This document shows positions 8,446 to 16,642 of a stretch of 64,000 nucleotides of DNA, one piece after another. This DNA comes from an uncultured Christensenellaceae bacterium (GTDB lineage Bacteria > Bacillota > Clostridia > Christensenellales > Pumilibacteraceae): positions 62,001-126,000 of the forward strand of contig CAJUPB010000002.1 of NCBI GenBank assembly GCA_910588155.1, read 5' to 3'. Position numbers and translations under genes: made by a program. The stretch's first letter is position 1, and every line of letters begins with the position of its first letter. The notes beneath the pieces are model-generated. The model ran no database searches. It worked only from the letters and a program-made list of their open reading frames with translations, and had not been told where the DNA came from.

Positions 8446-9153
8446 ATGGGATTTTTCAAGAAAAAGAAAAAAGTCGATTACGATGCGAAAGCGCACGAGA
8501 TTGAGCGCAATATCTGGGAGTTGGAAAACAAACAAATTCTCTATCTCGACAAGCTGAAAGGCGTCGTCAGCAAGCAGGCTGAATACAAGGAAGCGGCAAA
8601 ACGCGAGACGGACAAAAATATGCAGAGGCATTACGCCAATCTGTATTTAAACGCCGAAAAAGAGAAAGAACAGTATGCATATTCCATAAACGAGATAAGC
8701 AAAGAAATTGTGTCCAACGCAAAAATGGCGCAGCTTGTGGACACGCAGGCGCTTTTCGTGCAGTTGGAAAGTATGCAGTCTCTGTCTTTGGAAGAAATCG
8801 GGAATATGTCGGAATCGATAACTTCTTCCAGGCAGAAGAGGGAAGCTTTGACTCAATTGAGAAACGAAGCCATAGATAAAGCGATGTATCATTCGTCCGT
8901 CGTTCAGCCGCAGAATGTTCGTGCCGACGAGCTTTTGGGGGCGTGGGCGCAGGAGGAAGAAAACGAGCGCAGAGAGCGAGAGGAAAAAGAACGGCTTTTG
9001 AAAGAAGAAGCCGATGCAAAAGCCGCGCTCGAAACCGAAATGGCAATTCAAGAGAGCGAGGAAGTCGAGCAAAGCGCGGACGAAAAAGAGGCAGACGGCG
9101 GCGATGAAGTGGAAGAGTTTTTGCGCAGCCTGAAAGCGGGAGAGGATGTATGA
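8446..9153 (+). CDS. ESCRT-III/Snf7-like coiled-coil protein A
   Basis: The 235 residues begin with MGFFKKKKKVD, a short hydrophobic and basic N-terminus like those with which ESCRT-III and Vipp1/PspA proteins insert in membranes. A long basic coiled coil (about 15-110), further helices (115-160) and a very acidic Glu-rich C-terminal region (165-235) follow. This basic-core, acidic-tail layout is typical of Snf7-domain proteins. Sequence identity to any named member could not be tested. It overlaps the next gene (ATGA), a second protein of the same layout. Its proposed role is membrane bending or repair with the SPFH protein upstream. Confidence 0.6.
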   Translation: MGFFKKKKKVDYDAKAHEIERNIWELENKQILYLDKLKGVVSKQAEYKEAAKRETDKNMQRHYANLYLNAEKEKEQYAYSINEISKEIVSNAKMAQLVDTQALFVQLESMQSLSLEEIGNMSESITSSRQKREALTQLRNEAIDKAMYHSSVVQPQNVRADELLGAWAQEEENERREREEKERLLKEEADAKAALETEMAIQESEEVEQSADEKEADGGDEVEEFLRSLKAGEDV

Positions 9154-9731
9154 GAAAGAGCAAAGAAGAAAAACTAGTTGCGCAACGAATGGCGATAAAC
9201 GCGACTATGGACAAGATGCAAAGTTTCGTTGCGCAACTCGAACCAAAAAAGCAGTTGTTTATAGACAAAGCCCGTCAAGCGCAAAAATCGGGGTTGGTTG
9301 CGCAGGAAAAATCCGCGAGAGCGGCATTGAAGCAGGTTATGAGTCAACAAAGACTTGCCGAAAAGATGCTGGTCAATTTCGAGATTATGACAAATATGCG
9401 CGACTTGACGGAAATGAGCGGAGAGTTTCTGAAAGGTCTTGTCGTTATGGGCAAGCAGATGGCGGGACTGACCGCAAAAATGGACTTTGTCAAAAGCGAA
9501 AAAGAGTTGAACAAAGCTATGATAGAGGCGCAGGTGCAGACGGAAAAGATGAACGAGTTTCTCGACAGAATGACGGTCACGATAGATTCCGGATTCGAAG
9601 AAGCGGGCGGAATCGCCGACGAAGAAATAGACGCCGTCATAGGTGTCGACGAGACGAGAGAACAACGTTCTTTGGACGAAGAAATAGATTTGAAACTTGC
9701 GGAACTGAACAAAAAACTCAAACAGTCTTGA
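9150..9731 (+). CDS. ESCRT-III/Snf7-like coiled-coil protein B
   Basis: The 193 residues have a basic N-terminal helical hairpin (KLVAQRMAINATMDKMQ to about 90), middle helices rich in Met and Lys (100-145), an acidic linker (153-176) and a last short helix. That helix, DEEIDLKLAELNKK (176-189), fits the eukaryotic MIM1 pattern (D/E)xxLxxRLxxL closely, with Ile and Lys as conservative changes. In eukaryotes this motif recruits the Vps4 ATPase through its MIT domain. No Vps4-like gene is seen in the window. It is the last gene of the SPFH cluster. Confidence 0.6.
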   Translation: MRKSKEEKLVAQRMAINATMDKMQSFVAQLEPKKQLFIDKARQAQKSGLVAQEKSARAALKQVMSQQRLAEKMLVNFEIMTNMRDLTEMSGEFLKGLVVMGKQMAGLTAKMDFVKSEKELNKAMIEAQVQTEKMNEFLDRMTVTIDSGFEEAGGIADEEIDAVIGVDETREQRSLDEEIDLKLAELNKKLKQS

Positions 9732-9778
9732 AAAGAGTGGTTTGAGATGCGGAGAGCGAACCGCTTTGTTTCCGTCAT

Positions 9779-9796
9779 AGCCCCGATTTCGGGGCT
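9779..9796 (+). terminator. Hairpin after the SPFH/ESCRT-like cluster
   Basis: AGCCCCGA-tt-TCGGGGCT, an 8-base perfect stem, followed by GTTTAATATTT. The T-tract is poor, so termination may be weak. The rest of 9732-9984 shows no gene. Confidence 0.55.
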
Positions 9797-9984
9797 GTTT
9801 AATATTTATCAATTTAAAGAAATAACCAATTATAAAACAATATATCGCTTGCAATAATGCCGAACTTGCCTCAAAAACGGGCGGAGATAATCCAAATACT
9901 CGCCGTAGGCGGCAAAACCGAGGCGTTGCTTTTCGTTTTTGTTTTTTTGTTCGCAAAATGCGTATGCGGCTTTTGAATAGAGGG

Positions 9985-10506
9985 TTAAAAATGAATTGAT
10001 ATATTGCTTGATTCTGTTTTTGGTAAGTCTTTTAAAGCGATGATTTTACAGCCTTTGCTTTCATAGTATAGCAGCATTTCGGGAAGTTTCTTTTTGTCGT
10101 AGCTTGTTATGCAATCGGATAAAACGTAAACGCCGTAATTTGCTTTGCGCAAATTATAACAAGACGACTTAACGCAGGCAACGGCATCGGCTCCCGCTAT
10201 GTAGAAATCGGTTATTTCGTTTTTCTCGATGAAGTCCGCAAACGCCTCGCAGCTTAACACGTTGCCCTTGTATTTCGTAAAAATATTGTCCGAAACCACG
10301 TTCAGGTCCGCAACCAATTCGGCGCCGCGTGTACCGTGTTTGAATGTTCTCGTTCCTGCGGAAATATTTTCGTGCTTGATATATACGACTTCTGCATTAT
10401 TGCCGACTGCCCACTCGACGGCATTATTGATATTGTCTATAATATCCTTATAGTTTTTCGTTATATCGTTTTGGATATCGATTATTACAAGTACTGATTT
10501 TTGCAT
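9985..10506 (-). CDS. Isochorismatase-like cysteine hydrolase
   Basis: This 173-residue protein has the cysteine-hydrolase fold: VLVIIDIQND at the start, with catalytic Asp10; a Lys in IFTKYKG (Lys78); and the Cys of GADAVACV (Cys111). These three form the triad of nicotinamidase and isochorismatase relatives. The substrate cannot be told from sequence; nicotinamidase-like amide hydrolysis is one option. The gene is divergent from a WYL-domain regulator 103 bases away, which may control it. The start is an ATG with an AGGAGAAAA site upstream on its strand. Confidence 0.85.
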   Translation of the reverse strand: MQKSVLVIIDIQNDITKNYKDIIDNINNAVEWAVGNNAEVVYIKHENISAGTRTFKHGTRGAELVADLNVVSDNIFTKYKGNVLSCEAFADFIEKNEITDFYIAGADAVACVKSSCYNLRKANYGVYVLSDCITSYDKKKLPEMLLYYESKGCKIIALKDLPKTESSNISIHF

Positions 10507-10551
10507 TGGTTTTCTCCTGATTGTCGGTTCTTTTATTTTAGCATATAATTA

Positions 10552-10580
10552 TTGACATCGTTATGGCAACAATGTATAAT
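10552..10580 (+). promoter_or_regulatory. Promoter of the WYL regulator gene
   Basis: TTGACA at 10552-10557 and TATAAT at 10575-10580, exactly 17 bases apart. Confidence 0.8.
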
Positions 10581-10609
10581 AAATAAAACTTTTACAGGGT
10601 ATTGCCGAA

Positions 10610-11542
10610 ATGAAAATCGACAGACTAATCGGTATTATAATGATAATGCCGGATAAAAAGCGAATAGGCGCGCAAGAGTTGGCGGATAAGTTCGAGGTAT
10701 CGACACGCACAATCTATCGAGATATGGACGCTATCAATATGGCAGGCATACCCGTTTGTTCGACTTCGGGAGTCGGCGGCGGATTCGAGATTATGCAAAA
10801 CTATAAAATCGAAAAAAAAGTTTTTACCGACGCAGACCTTTCCGCTATCCTGACGGGGCTTTACGGACTTTCGGATATGGTGCGGGGCGACGACCTGATA
10901 AACGTACTTGCGAAAGTCAAAAGTTTTATTCCCGCAGACAGAGAAAAATATATCGAAACCAAAGCCAATCGGATATATATCGATTTAAGCCCTTGGATTG
11001 GAAACCGAAACACGGAGCGGTACTTGAAAATCATTAAAGCGGCTTTGGAAGAAAACCGATTGCTTACGTTTGAATATGCGGACCGTTACGGAAATAAGAG
11101 TACACGAAATGCCGAGCCTTATAGACTTGTATTGAAAAGCAACCATTGGTATTTTCAAGGATATTGCCTTGTCAGAAATGATTTTCGCTTGTTCAGACTT
11201 TGCCGTATTTCCGATTTGCAAATGAGTCGAGAATCTTTTGTGCCGAGAGATTATCCAAAACCACAGTTGGCATTTGACGATATTTTAGAGACTATACAGA
11301 CGAAGATAAAACTTCGCGTACATCGTTCCGTAACGGACCGTGTGCTCGACTATTGCGCCTTTGAAGACATTTCGTCGGACGGCGACGAACATTATATCGT
11401 ACGCTTTCCTTTTGTCGAAAACGAATATTACTATGATATTCTGTTGAGTTACGGAGACAAATGCGAGTGTTTGGAGCCGACAAATGTTCGTGAAAAATTA
11501 AAACAAAGAATACGCAACGTTCTGTCTTTATATGAAAATTGA
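10610..11542 (+). CDS. YafY-type HTH-WYL transcriptional regulator
   Basis: The 310 residues comprise an N-terminal HTH_11 DNA-binding domain (about 1-65, with KRIGAQELADKFEVSTRTIYRDMDAI split over its helices), a linker, a WYL domain (about 135-215, containing YRLVLKSNHWYFQGYC) and the C-terminal WCX segment. WYL domains bind small molecules or nucleic acid ends and switch the HTH. It probably regulates the divergent hydrolase gene and itself. The ATG lacks a strong Shine-Dalgarno sequence (ACAGGGTAT lies upstream). Confidence 0.9.
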   Translation: MKIDRLIGIIMIMPDKKRIGAQELADKFEVSTRTIYRDMDAINMAGIPVCSTSGVGGGFEIMQNYKIEKKVFTDADLSAILTGLYGLSDMVRGDDLINVLAKVKSFIPADREKYIETKANRIYIDLSPWIGNRNTERYLKIIKAALEENRLLTFEYADRYGNKSTRNAEPYRLVLKSNHWYFQGYCLVRNDFRLFRLCRISDLQMSRESFVPRDYPKPQLAFDDILETIQTKIKLRVHRSVTDRVLDYCAFEDISSDGDEHYIVRFPFVENEYYYDILLSYGDKCECLEPTNVREKLKQRIRNVLSLYEN

Positions 11543-11693
11543 AAGTATGTCGGCGCAAAAACGTTTTGGTTATCGATGCGCAGAGATATAAATAAAGATT
11601 TTGCGAATAAGGCTTTTTCTTCGGACAAACCGCAAATCACAAAGCGGCACAACGCGATAAAAAAACGATACGAATGTTTAAGCGTTTTTCGGC

Positions 11694-11722
11694 TTGACTT
11701 TTGACCGATATCGGTCTATACT
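11694..11722 (+). promoter_or_regulatory. Promoter of the RelA/SpoT-like gene
   Basis: TTGACT at 11694-11699 and TATACT at 11717-11722, with a 17-base spacer. The open frame extends upstream through this promoter, so the coding start must lie further downstream, probably at 11790. Confidence 0.75.
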
Positions 11723-11789
11723 GATAGACAGTAACAATAAGAAAGACAAAAGACGGAAACTTGAAACCGAAGCGGAGGAAGAGACGAGA

Positions 11790-13022
11790 TTGCAGATTGA
11801 AATATTCGATTACGTCGAGCGGGCAGCCGCGACGTTGGAAGAAAACAGAGACGCGCTTAACCGTATGGGTGCGCGTATAACGAATTTTCTCGAAGATATG
11901 TTCGAAGAAGTGGACGAAACCGTGTCCGTCACGTACCGTATCAAAACGGCGACGTCGCTTAAAGAAAAGATAGTCCGAAATGCTATGTATAAGCAGTACG
12001 AGGCGGAAAAACTCATTTACGAAGCGTCGGACACGATAGGCGTTCGATTGGAGTGTCGGTTTTTGGACGACGAAAAACTTTTGTACGAGAGGCTGATTCG
12101 GAAATTCAACGTCAAGCGTGACGACGCATACGGAGTCAAGGGCAGAAAGATATTTTTGAAACTCGACGCTCCGCAACCGGAGCGGCAGAAAAACGGTCTG
12201 GAAATTTACCGCATAGACGGTTACGTGTTGGACGGCGAAAAAAAATACAATTTCGAATTGCAGATAAAGTCGCTGGTCAACAGCTTTTGGTCGGAAATAG
12301 AGCATAAAATCATCTATAAAAACAAACGCTTTATGATGATAGACAAATTCGTCAACGAGCTTATGATGAGCATACATTCTTCGCTCGTCAATATCGACAA
12401 GCAACTTCATATGCTGTTCAAGCGCTGTCTGTCTACGACCGCAATCGAATATAAGGACCAGGTAGGCGATACGCTGACAATGCTGATAAACGAGATTTAT
12501 TCGCGGCTTGTGGAAGACAAAACGGGATTCCCCGTCAATATCAAAAGTTACAGCGAGGCAATTGTAAAGTATGTTTTGGAATATTCCAGCTTTACTTCGC
12601 GGGCGGGAATGAAACAGGCGGCTATGCGCAGCATATCGGGAGAGCGGTATTCCAACACGGTGTTTGCGGTTATGAACAGGCTTCGCAAAATGGAGTTCGA
12701 CGATTTTCACGCAGGCGAAAGAATGGACGTTGATTTTGCGCCCGAAAACGATTTGCAGAAAGCAATCGCGGACAGGCTTTTGAGCGGAATTAACGACGAT
12801 TTTTACGTCAACATATTTTTCCATATATTTTTCAATATCGAGGTCGGCGACGACGCGCAGGATTTTACTTCGTATGTGAACTATTACGAGTGGCGTATCG
12901 CGTCGGGGAAGACGCCCGCACAATCGGTGCTGTTGCGCACTCTCGTGGAAAAGTCCGACCCCGCAAAAATGCTTTTGGAAAGCGGTATAGAAAGTTTGAA
13001 TTCTTTGCACGTCGCGGATTGA
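11790..13022 (+). CDS. RelA/SpoT-domain protein (ppGpp synthetase-like)
   Basis: I place the start at the TTG at 11790, after GGAGG at 11774-11778 and downstream of the promoter, giving 410 residues. Residues of about 30-190 match the RelA/SpoT nucleotidyltransferase domain: YRIKTATSLKEKI, DTIGVRLECRF, and FELQIKSLVNSFWSEIEHKIIYK split around the usual ExQ...WxxxEH motif. The hydrolase domain and the TGS/ACT regulatory domains are absent, so it belongs with the small alarmone synthetases. The YRSLH-type motif is not conserved (YRIDGYV), so activity as a (p)ppGpp synthetase is uncertain. A C-terminal helical region of about 200 residues is unrecognised. Confidence 0.7.
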   Translation: MQIEIFDYVERAAATLEENRDALNRMGARITNFLEDMFEEVDETVSVTYRIKTATSLKEKIVRNAMYKQYEAEKLIYEASDTIGVRLECRFLDDEKLLYERLIRKFNVKRDDAYGVKGRKIFLKLDAPQPERQKNGLEIYRIDGYVLDGEKKYNFELQIKSLVNSFWSEIEHKIIYKNKRFMMIDKFVNELMMSIHSSLVNIDKQLHMLFKRCLSTTAIEYKDQVGDTLTMLINEIYSRLVEDKTGFPVNIKSYSEAIVKYVLEYSSFTSRAGMKQAAMRSISGERYSNTVFAVMNRLRKMEFDDFHAGERMDVDFAPENDLQKAIADRLLSGINDDFYVNIFFHIFFNIEVGDDAQDFTSYVNYYEWRIASGKTPAQSVLLRTLVEKSDPAKMLLESGIESLNSLHVAD

Positions 13023-13071
13023 AACGAAAAGTCGGGCGGCAAGCGGTTGCAATGAAAGGAGGATATTAAGA

Positions 13072-14151
13072 ATGAAAATAGGGGTTCTCACGAGCGGCGG
13101 CGATTGTCCCGCTCTGAACGCGGTGCTACGCGGATTGGGCAAATACGTCTGCGAGAATATTCCGAAAGCCGAAATCATCGGCATACCCGACGGTTACGGC
13201 GGACTCATTGAGGGGGAAGGAAGAGTTATGAAGAAGAGCGACTTTTCCGGCATTTTGAATATCGGAGGGACCATTCTCGGAACTTCGCGCCAGCCGTTCA
13301 AAAAAATGAACGTTACAACGGAAGACGACCCCGTCAGCAAAGCGGAAAAGATGAAAGAGAACTATAAAAAAATGAAGCTCGACTGTCTGGTTACTCTCGG
13401 CGGAGCCGGCACGCATAAGTCTGCCGCGCTTTTGAGCGAACTCGGACTCAACGTTATAGGCTTGCCGAAGACGATAGACAACGACATATACGGGACGGAC
13501 TTTACTTTCGGGTTTCATTCCGCCGTCGACGTGGCGACGGAGTGTATCGACAGAATCCACACCACTGCGGCAAGTCACGGCAGGACTATGCTTGTCGAGA
13601 TTATGGGAAACAAGGTGGGCTGGCTGACGCTTTATGCTGGAATAGCCGGCGGGGCTGACATTATACTTTTGCCGGAACTGCCGTTCGACGTGGACAGAGT
13701 GACGAAAAAGATTTCGGAAAGAGCAAAAGAGGGAAAGGCTTTTTCGATAATAGCCGTTGCGGAAGGCGCGATGACGGAAGAGGAAGCGCTTATGAAAAAG
13801 AAAGAGCGCATTGCGAAAAGAGAGGAGAGCGGGTATACGACGGTGACGGAATATCTTGCAAAACAGATAGCCGAAAAAGTCGGTGTGGACACGCGCACGG
13901 TCGTTCCGGGGCATTTGCAGCGCGGCGGCGCGCCTTCTCCTTACGACAGGCTTATTTCCACGCAAGTCGGTTCTTATGCGGGATACCTAATCAAACAAGG
14001 CATATTCGGCGTTACCGTCGCCATTTCCGGCGATACCGTAACTCATAACAGGTTGAAAGATATAGCAGGGAAAACCAAGTTTGTTCCCGTAAATCACCCG
14101 CTGATAAAGGCGGCGAGGGATATAGGGGTGTCTTTCGGCGTAAAACGCTGA
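13072..14151 (+). CDS. 6-phosphofructokinase
   Basis: The 359 residues match the phosphofructokinase family: GVLTSGGDCPALNAVLRG (nucleotide site), LPKTIDNDIYGTDFTFGF (fructose-6-phosphate and catalytic Asp), MGNKVGWLTLYAG and PGHLQRGGAPSPYDR. It commits fructose 6-phosphate to glycolysis in the cytoplasm. The GGDGS motif, whose Asp binds Mg-ATP in the E. coli enzyme, is GGAGT here (Ala112). Relatives in a Clostridial subclade vary at this site, so the phosphate donor cannot be assigned. AAAGGAGGATATTAAG gives a strong ribosome site. The gene stands alone. Confidence 0.88.
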   Translation: MKIGVLTSGGDCPALNAVLRGLGKYVCENIPKAEIIGIPDGYGGLIEGEGRVMKKSDFSGILNIGGTILGTSRQPFKKMNVTTEDDPVSKAEKMKENYKKMKLDCLVTLGGAGTHKSAALLSELGLNVIGLPKTIDNDIYGTDFTFGFHSAVDVATECIDRIHTTAASHGRTMLVEIMGNKVGWLTLYAGIAGGADIILLPELPFDVDRVTKKISERAKEGKAFSIIAVAEGAMTEEEALMKKKERIAKREESGYTTVTEYLAKQIAEKVGVDTRTVVPGHLQRGGAPSPYDRLISTQVGSYAGYLIKQGIFGVTVAISGDTVTHNRLKDIAGKTKFVPVNHPLIKAARDIGVSFGVKR

Positions 14152-14157
14152 TTGAAC

Positions 14158-14189
14158 GGTTTATATGCCGCGCAATTCTATGTTAAGCC
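14158..14189 (+). repeat. Direct repeat, copy 1
   Basis: This 32-base copy begins GGTTTATATGCCGCGC and is identical to the copy at 14284-14315, 126 bases downstream. Both lie in the spacer between the phosphofructokinase and polyphosphate kinase genes, which holds no convincing gene. Confidence 0.85.
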
Positions 14190-14283
14190 TCGTTTTTCTC
14201 GGGACACGTACAAGAAGTACGTATCCTGTCGAAAAACTCCGCTTGCCTCGACTTGCTTGCATCTAACCCGTTCAAAGACAGAG

Positions 14284-14315
14284 GGTTTATATGCCGCGCA
14301 ATTCTATGTTAAGCC
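14284..14315 (+). repeat. Direct repeat, copy 2
   Basis: Exact second copy of the 32-base repeat at 14158-14189. The flanks after each copy are also loosely alike (both go on to TCGAAAA and CCTGCC/TTGCC-like stretches). It could be a duplicated regulatory leader or a small interspersed repeat. Confidence 0.85.
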
Positions 14316-14395
14316 GCGATTTTTCGAAACGTGTGTAAAGCTGTGCATTGTCGAAAAGTTCTTTCCTGCCTCTCATTATTTTTAAGGAGATTTAA

Positions 14396-16453
14396 ATGAG
14401 TCGAAATATATTTCGTGACGGTGTGTATATGAACAGAGAGTACAGTTGGCTGTTGTTCAACGACAGAGTGTTGGAACAGGCCGACGACAAGGAGGTGCCG
14501 CTTTTCGAACGCGGCAAGTTTCTCTCTATTTTCACGTCCAATCTCGACGAGTTCTATATGGTGCGCGTCGGGTCGCTGTACAATCAAATGAAACTTGCCC
14601 CGTCTTCCAAAGAAAACAAGACTTCGCTTACGGCGGCACAGCAGACCGACGGTATTTTAGCGGAAACGAAGGCGAGGTATAAACGCAGAGCCGAGGTGTG
14701 GGAAAGACTTAAAAAGCAGTACAAGGCGGCGGGGATAAAAATACTTTCTTTCGACGGATTGAGCGAAAAACAGAAAAAGTCGGCAAAAGAGTTCTTTTTG
14801 AACAGAGCGTTGCCGTATTTGAGTCCTATTGTCATCGATTCCAAACATCCTATGCTGCGGTTTTCGAACAAGTCGCTATATCTCGTATACGATTTGAACA
14901 AGGGCGACAAAAGTATGTTCGGACTCTTGCCGATACCCGAAAATCTGCCGCGGATTATCGAGCTTGACGGAGGAAAGAAAAAGCAGCTGATACTTTGCGA
15001 AGACGTGATTGCCGAATTTGCGGAATACTGTTTTCCGCACTACTCGGTCAAAGACAGAGCGTTAATCAGAGTGACTCGCAACGCCGACTTCGAGACGAAC
15101 GAATCCGACGTCGATTCGGAATACGATTATGATTTTTCCAAATATCTCAAAGAAAAAATTGATATGCGGTCGTCTCTGTCCGTGGTGAGATTGGAAATAA
15201 ACACGACGTCGGAAAAAATCAAGGACTTTTTGCTTAAAAACCTGTCTTTGAAAAAGAGTCGCTGTTTCTCCGTAAGCGACCTGTTCGATTACAGATTTCT
15301 TTTTGATTTGGATAAGTATGCCGATGCGGAGACGGCGGCTTCGGAAAAATATCCTTCGTTTAAGGGCAGAACGGTGCGGGGTACGGAAAACGGCGTTTTG
15401 AATGCTGCGATGAAGCGAGATTTGTTTTTGTCGTATCCGTTCGACACTATGGATACTTTCGTCAGACTGCTGAACGAATGTGCGCAGTCGGAAAAAGTCC
15501 GCAGTATCAAGATAACTATTTACCGTCTTTATCGTCATTCCAAGGTCGTGGACGCTCTTTTGAGCGCAAAAGAAAACGGCAAAGAGGTCACCGTCGTCAT
15601 AGAATTGCTTGCGCGTTTCGACGAGGAAAGCAATATGTATTATGCCGACGTATTGGCGGAGGCGGGGTGTACGGTTATATACGGAATGGGCAACTACAAA
15701 GTGCATTCCAAAATCGTTTCCGTAGTTTTGGAAGACGGAGGCGAGGCAAAATATCTGACTCATATCGGTACGGGCAACTATAACGAGGGTACGGCGAAAC
15801 AATATACCGATTTGAATATCATCACCGCAAACAGAGAAATAGGAGAGGACGCCGTTGCGTTCTTTCGGAATATCGCCGTAGGAGAAACCCGATACGAGTA
15901 CAAGAAACTGTTGGTTGCGCCGCATACGTTAAAAAATGGACTTACGGAGAGAATCGACAAACAAATCAAAAGAGCCGAGAAAGGCGAAAGCGCGCATATT
16001 ATAGCAAAGGTCAACAGTCTGACGGATAAGGAGATTATCGAAAAATTTATAGAGGCAAGCAAAGCCGGCGTCAAAGTCGAGCTTATAGTGCGCGGTATCT
16101 GCTGTCTTGTCCCCCAAGTCGTCAAAAAGAGCGAAAACATAACTGTCAAAAGCATTGTCGGCAGATTTTTGGAGCATTCGCGGATATATGCGTTCGGGGA
16201 AGGCGAAGATGCGGAGGTGTTCGTTTCTTCCGCAGACTTTATGACGCGCAATATAGAGCGCAGAGTGGAGATTGCCTGTCCCGTGCTCGATAAAACCATC
16301 AAGAACAAAATTCTTTCGATGCTGTCGGTTCTGCTTGCCGACAACGTCAAAGGAAGAATGCTGACTTCTCGCGGAAAATATGTGAAACCGACCGTGGACG
16401 ACGGCGAAAAATACATCGACAGTCAAAGCATATTTTTATCGGAAAAACAGTAA
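14396..16453 (+). CDS. ppk1: Polyphosphate kinase
   Basis: The 685 residues contain all PPK1 regions: the N-terminal domain (YMNREYSWLLFNDRVLEQA, FTSNLDEFYMVRV), the head domain, and the two phospholipase-D-like catalytic domains with ITIYRLYRHSKVVDAL, VVIELLARFDEESN, NYKVHSKIV (the phosphorylated His) and HIGTGNYNEGTA. It makes polyphosphate from ATP, reversibly, at the membrane or in granules. The length is typical. AAGGAGATTTAA provides the ribosome site. The gene stands alone, without a neighbouring exopolyphosphatase. Confidence 0.95.
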   Translation: MSRNIFRDGVYMNREYSWLLFNDRVLEQADDKEVPLFERGKFLSIFTSNLDEFYMVRVGSLYNQMKLAPSSKENKTSLTAAQQTDGILAETKARYKRRAEVWERLKKQYKAAGIKILSFDGLSEKQKKSAKEFFLNRALPYLSPIVIDSKHPMLRFSNKSLYLVYDLNKGDKSMFGLLPIPENLPRIIELDGGKKKQLILCEDVIAEFAEYCFPHYSVKDRALIRVTRNADFETNESDVDSEYDYDFSKYLKEKIDMRSSLSVVRLEINTTSEKIKDFLLKNLSLKKSRCFSVSDLFDYRFLFDLDKYADAETAASEKYPSFKGRTVRGTENGVLNAAMKRDLFLSYPFDTMDTFVRLLNECAQSEKVRSIKITIYRLYRHSKVVDALLSAKENGKEVTVVIELLARFDEESNMYYADVLAEAGCTVIYGMGNYKVHSKIVSVVLEDGGEAKYLTHIGTGNYNEGTAKQYTDLNIITANREIGEDAVAFFRNIAVGETRYEYKKLLVAPHTLKNGLTERIDKQIKRAEKGESAHIIAKVNSLTDKEIIEKFIEASKAGVKVELIVRGICCLVPQVVKKSENITVKSIVGRFLEHSRIYAFGEGEDAEVFVSSADFMTRNIERRVEIACPVLDKTIKNKILSMLSVLLADNVKGRMLTSRGKYVKPTVDDGEKYIDSQSIFLSEKQ

Positions 16454-16605
16454 TTACGGATTAGACGGACTGTTGCGGTAAAATTTATTGTCTCGAAATG
16501 CATCTCGGAATGCGAGGAAGAACCGAGATGTTATGTTACCTTCGATTTCAATGCGCCGATGTTTTTGCGATTGGCGGCGAAATCGGAGAATGCGGACAAG
16601 TAATT

Positions 16606-16638
16606 AAAACCCCGTTACCTAAATCGGTAACGGGGTTT
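16606..16638. terminator. Bidirectional terminator
   Basis: AAACCCCGTTACC (16607-16619) pairs perfectly with GGTAACGGGGTTT (16626-16638) across a 6-base loop. It sits between the convergent ppk gene and the coiled-coil gene at 16643, 5 bases from the latter's stop codon. Confidence 0.85.
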
Positions 16639-16642
16639 GCAT

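Noticed and set aside
11637..13184. 515-codon minus-strand frame opposite the RelA/SpoT-like gene
   Set aside because: Antisense shadow; it also crosses the intergenic space and the start of the phosphofructokinase gene.
14152..14385. 77-codon frame in the repeat-containing spacer
   Set aside because: It is made of the direct repeat read twice, begins without a ribosome site and has no protein-like features.
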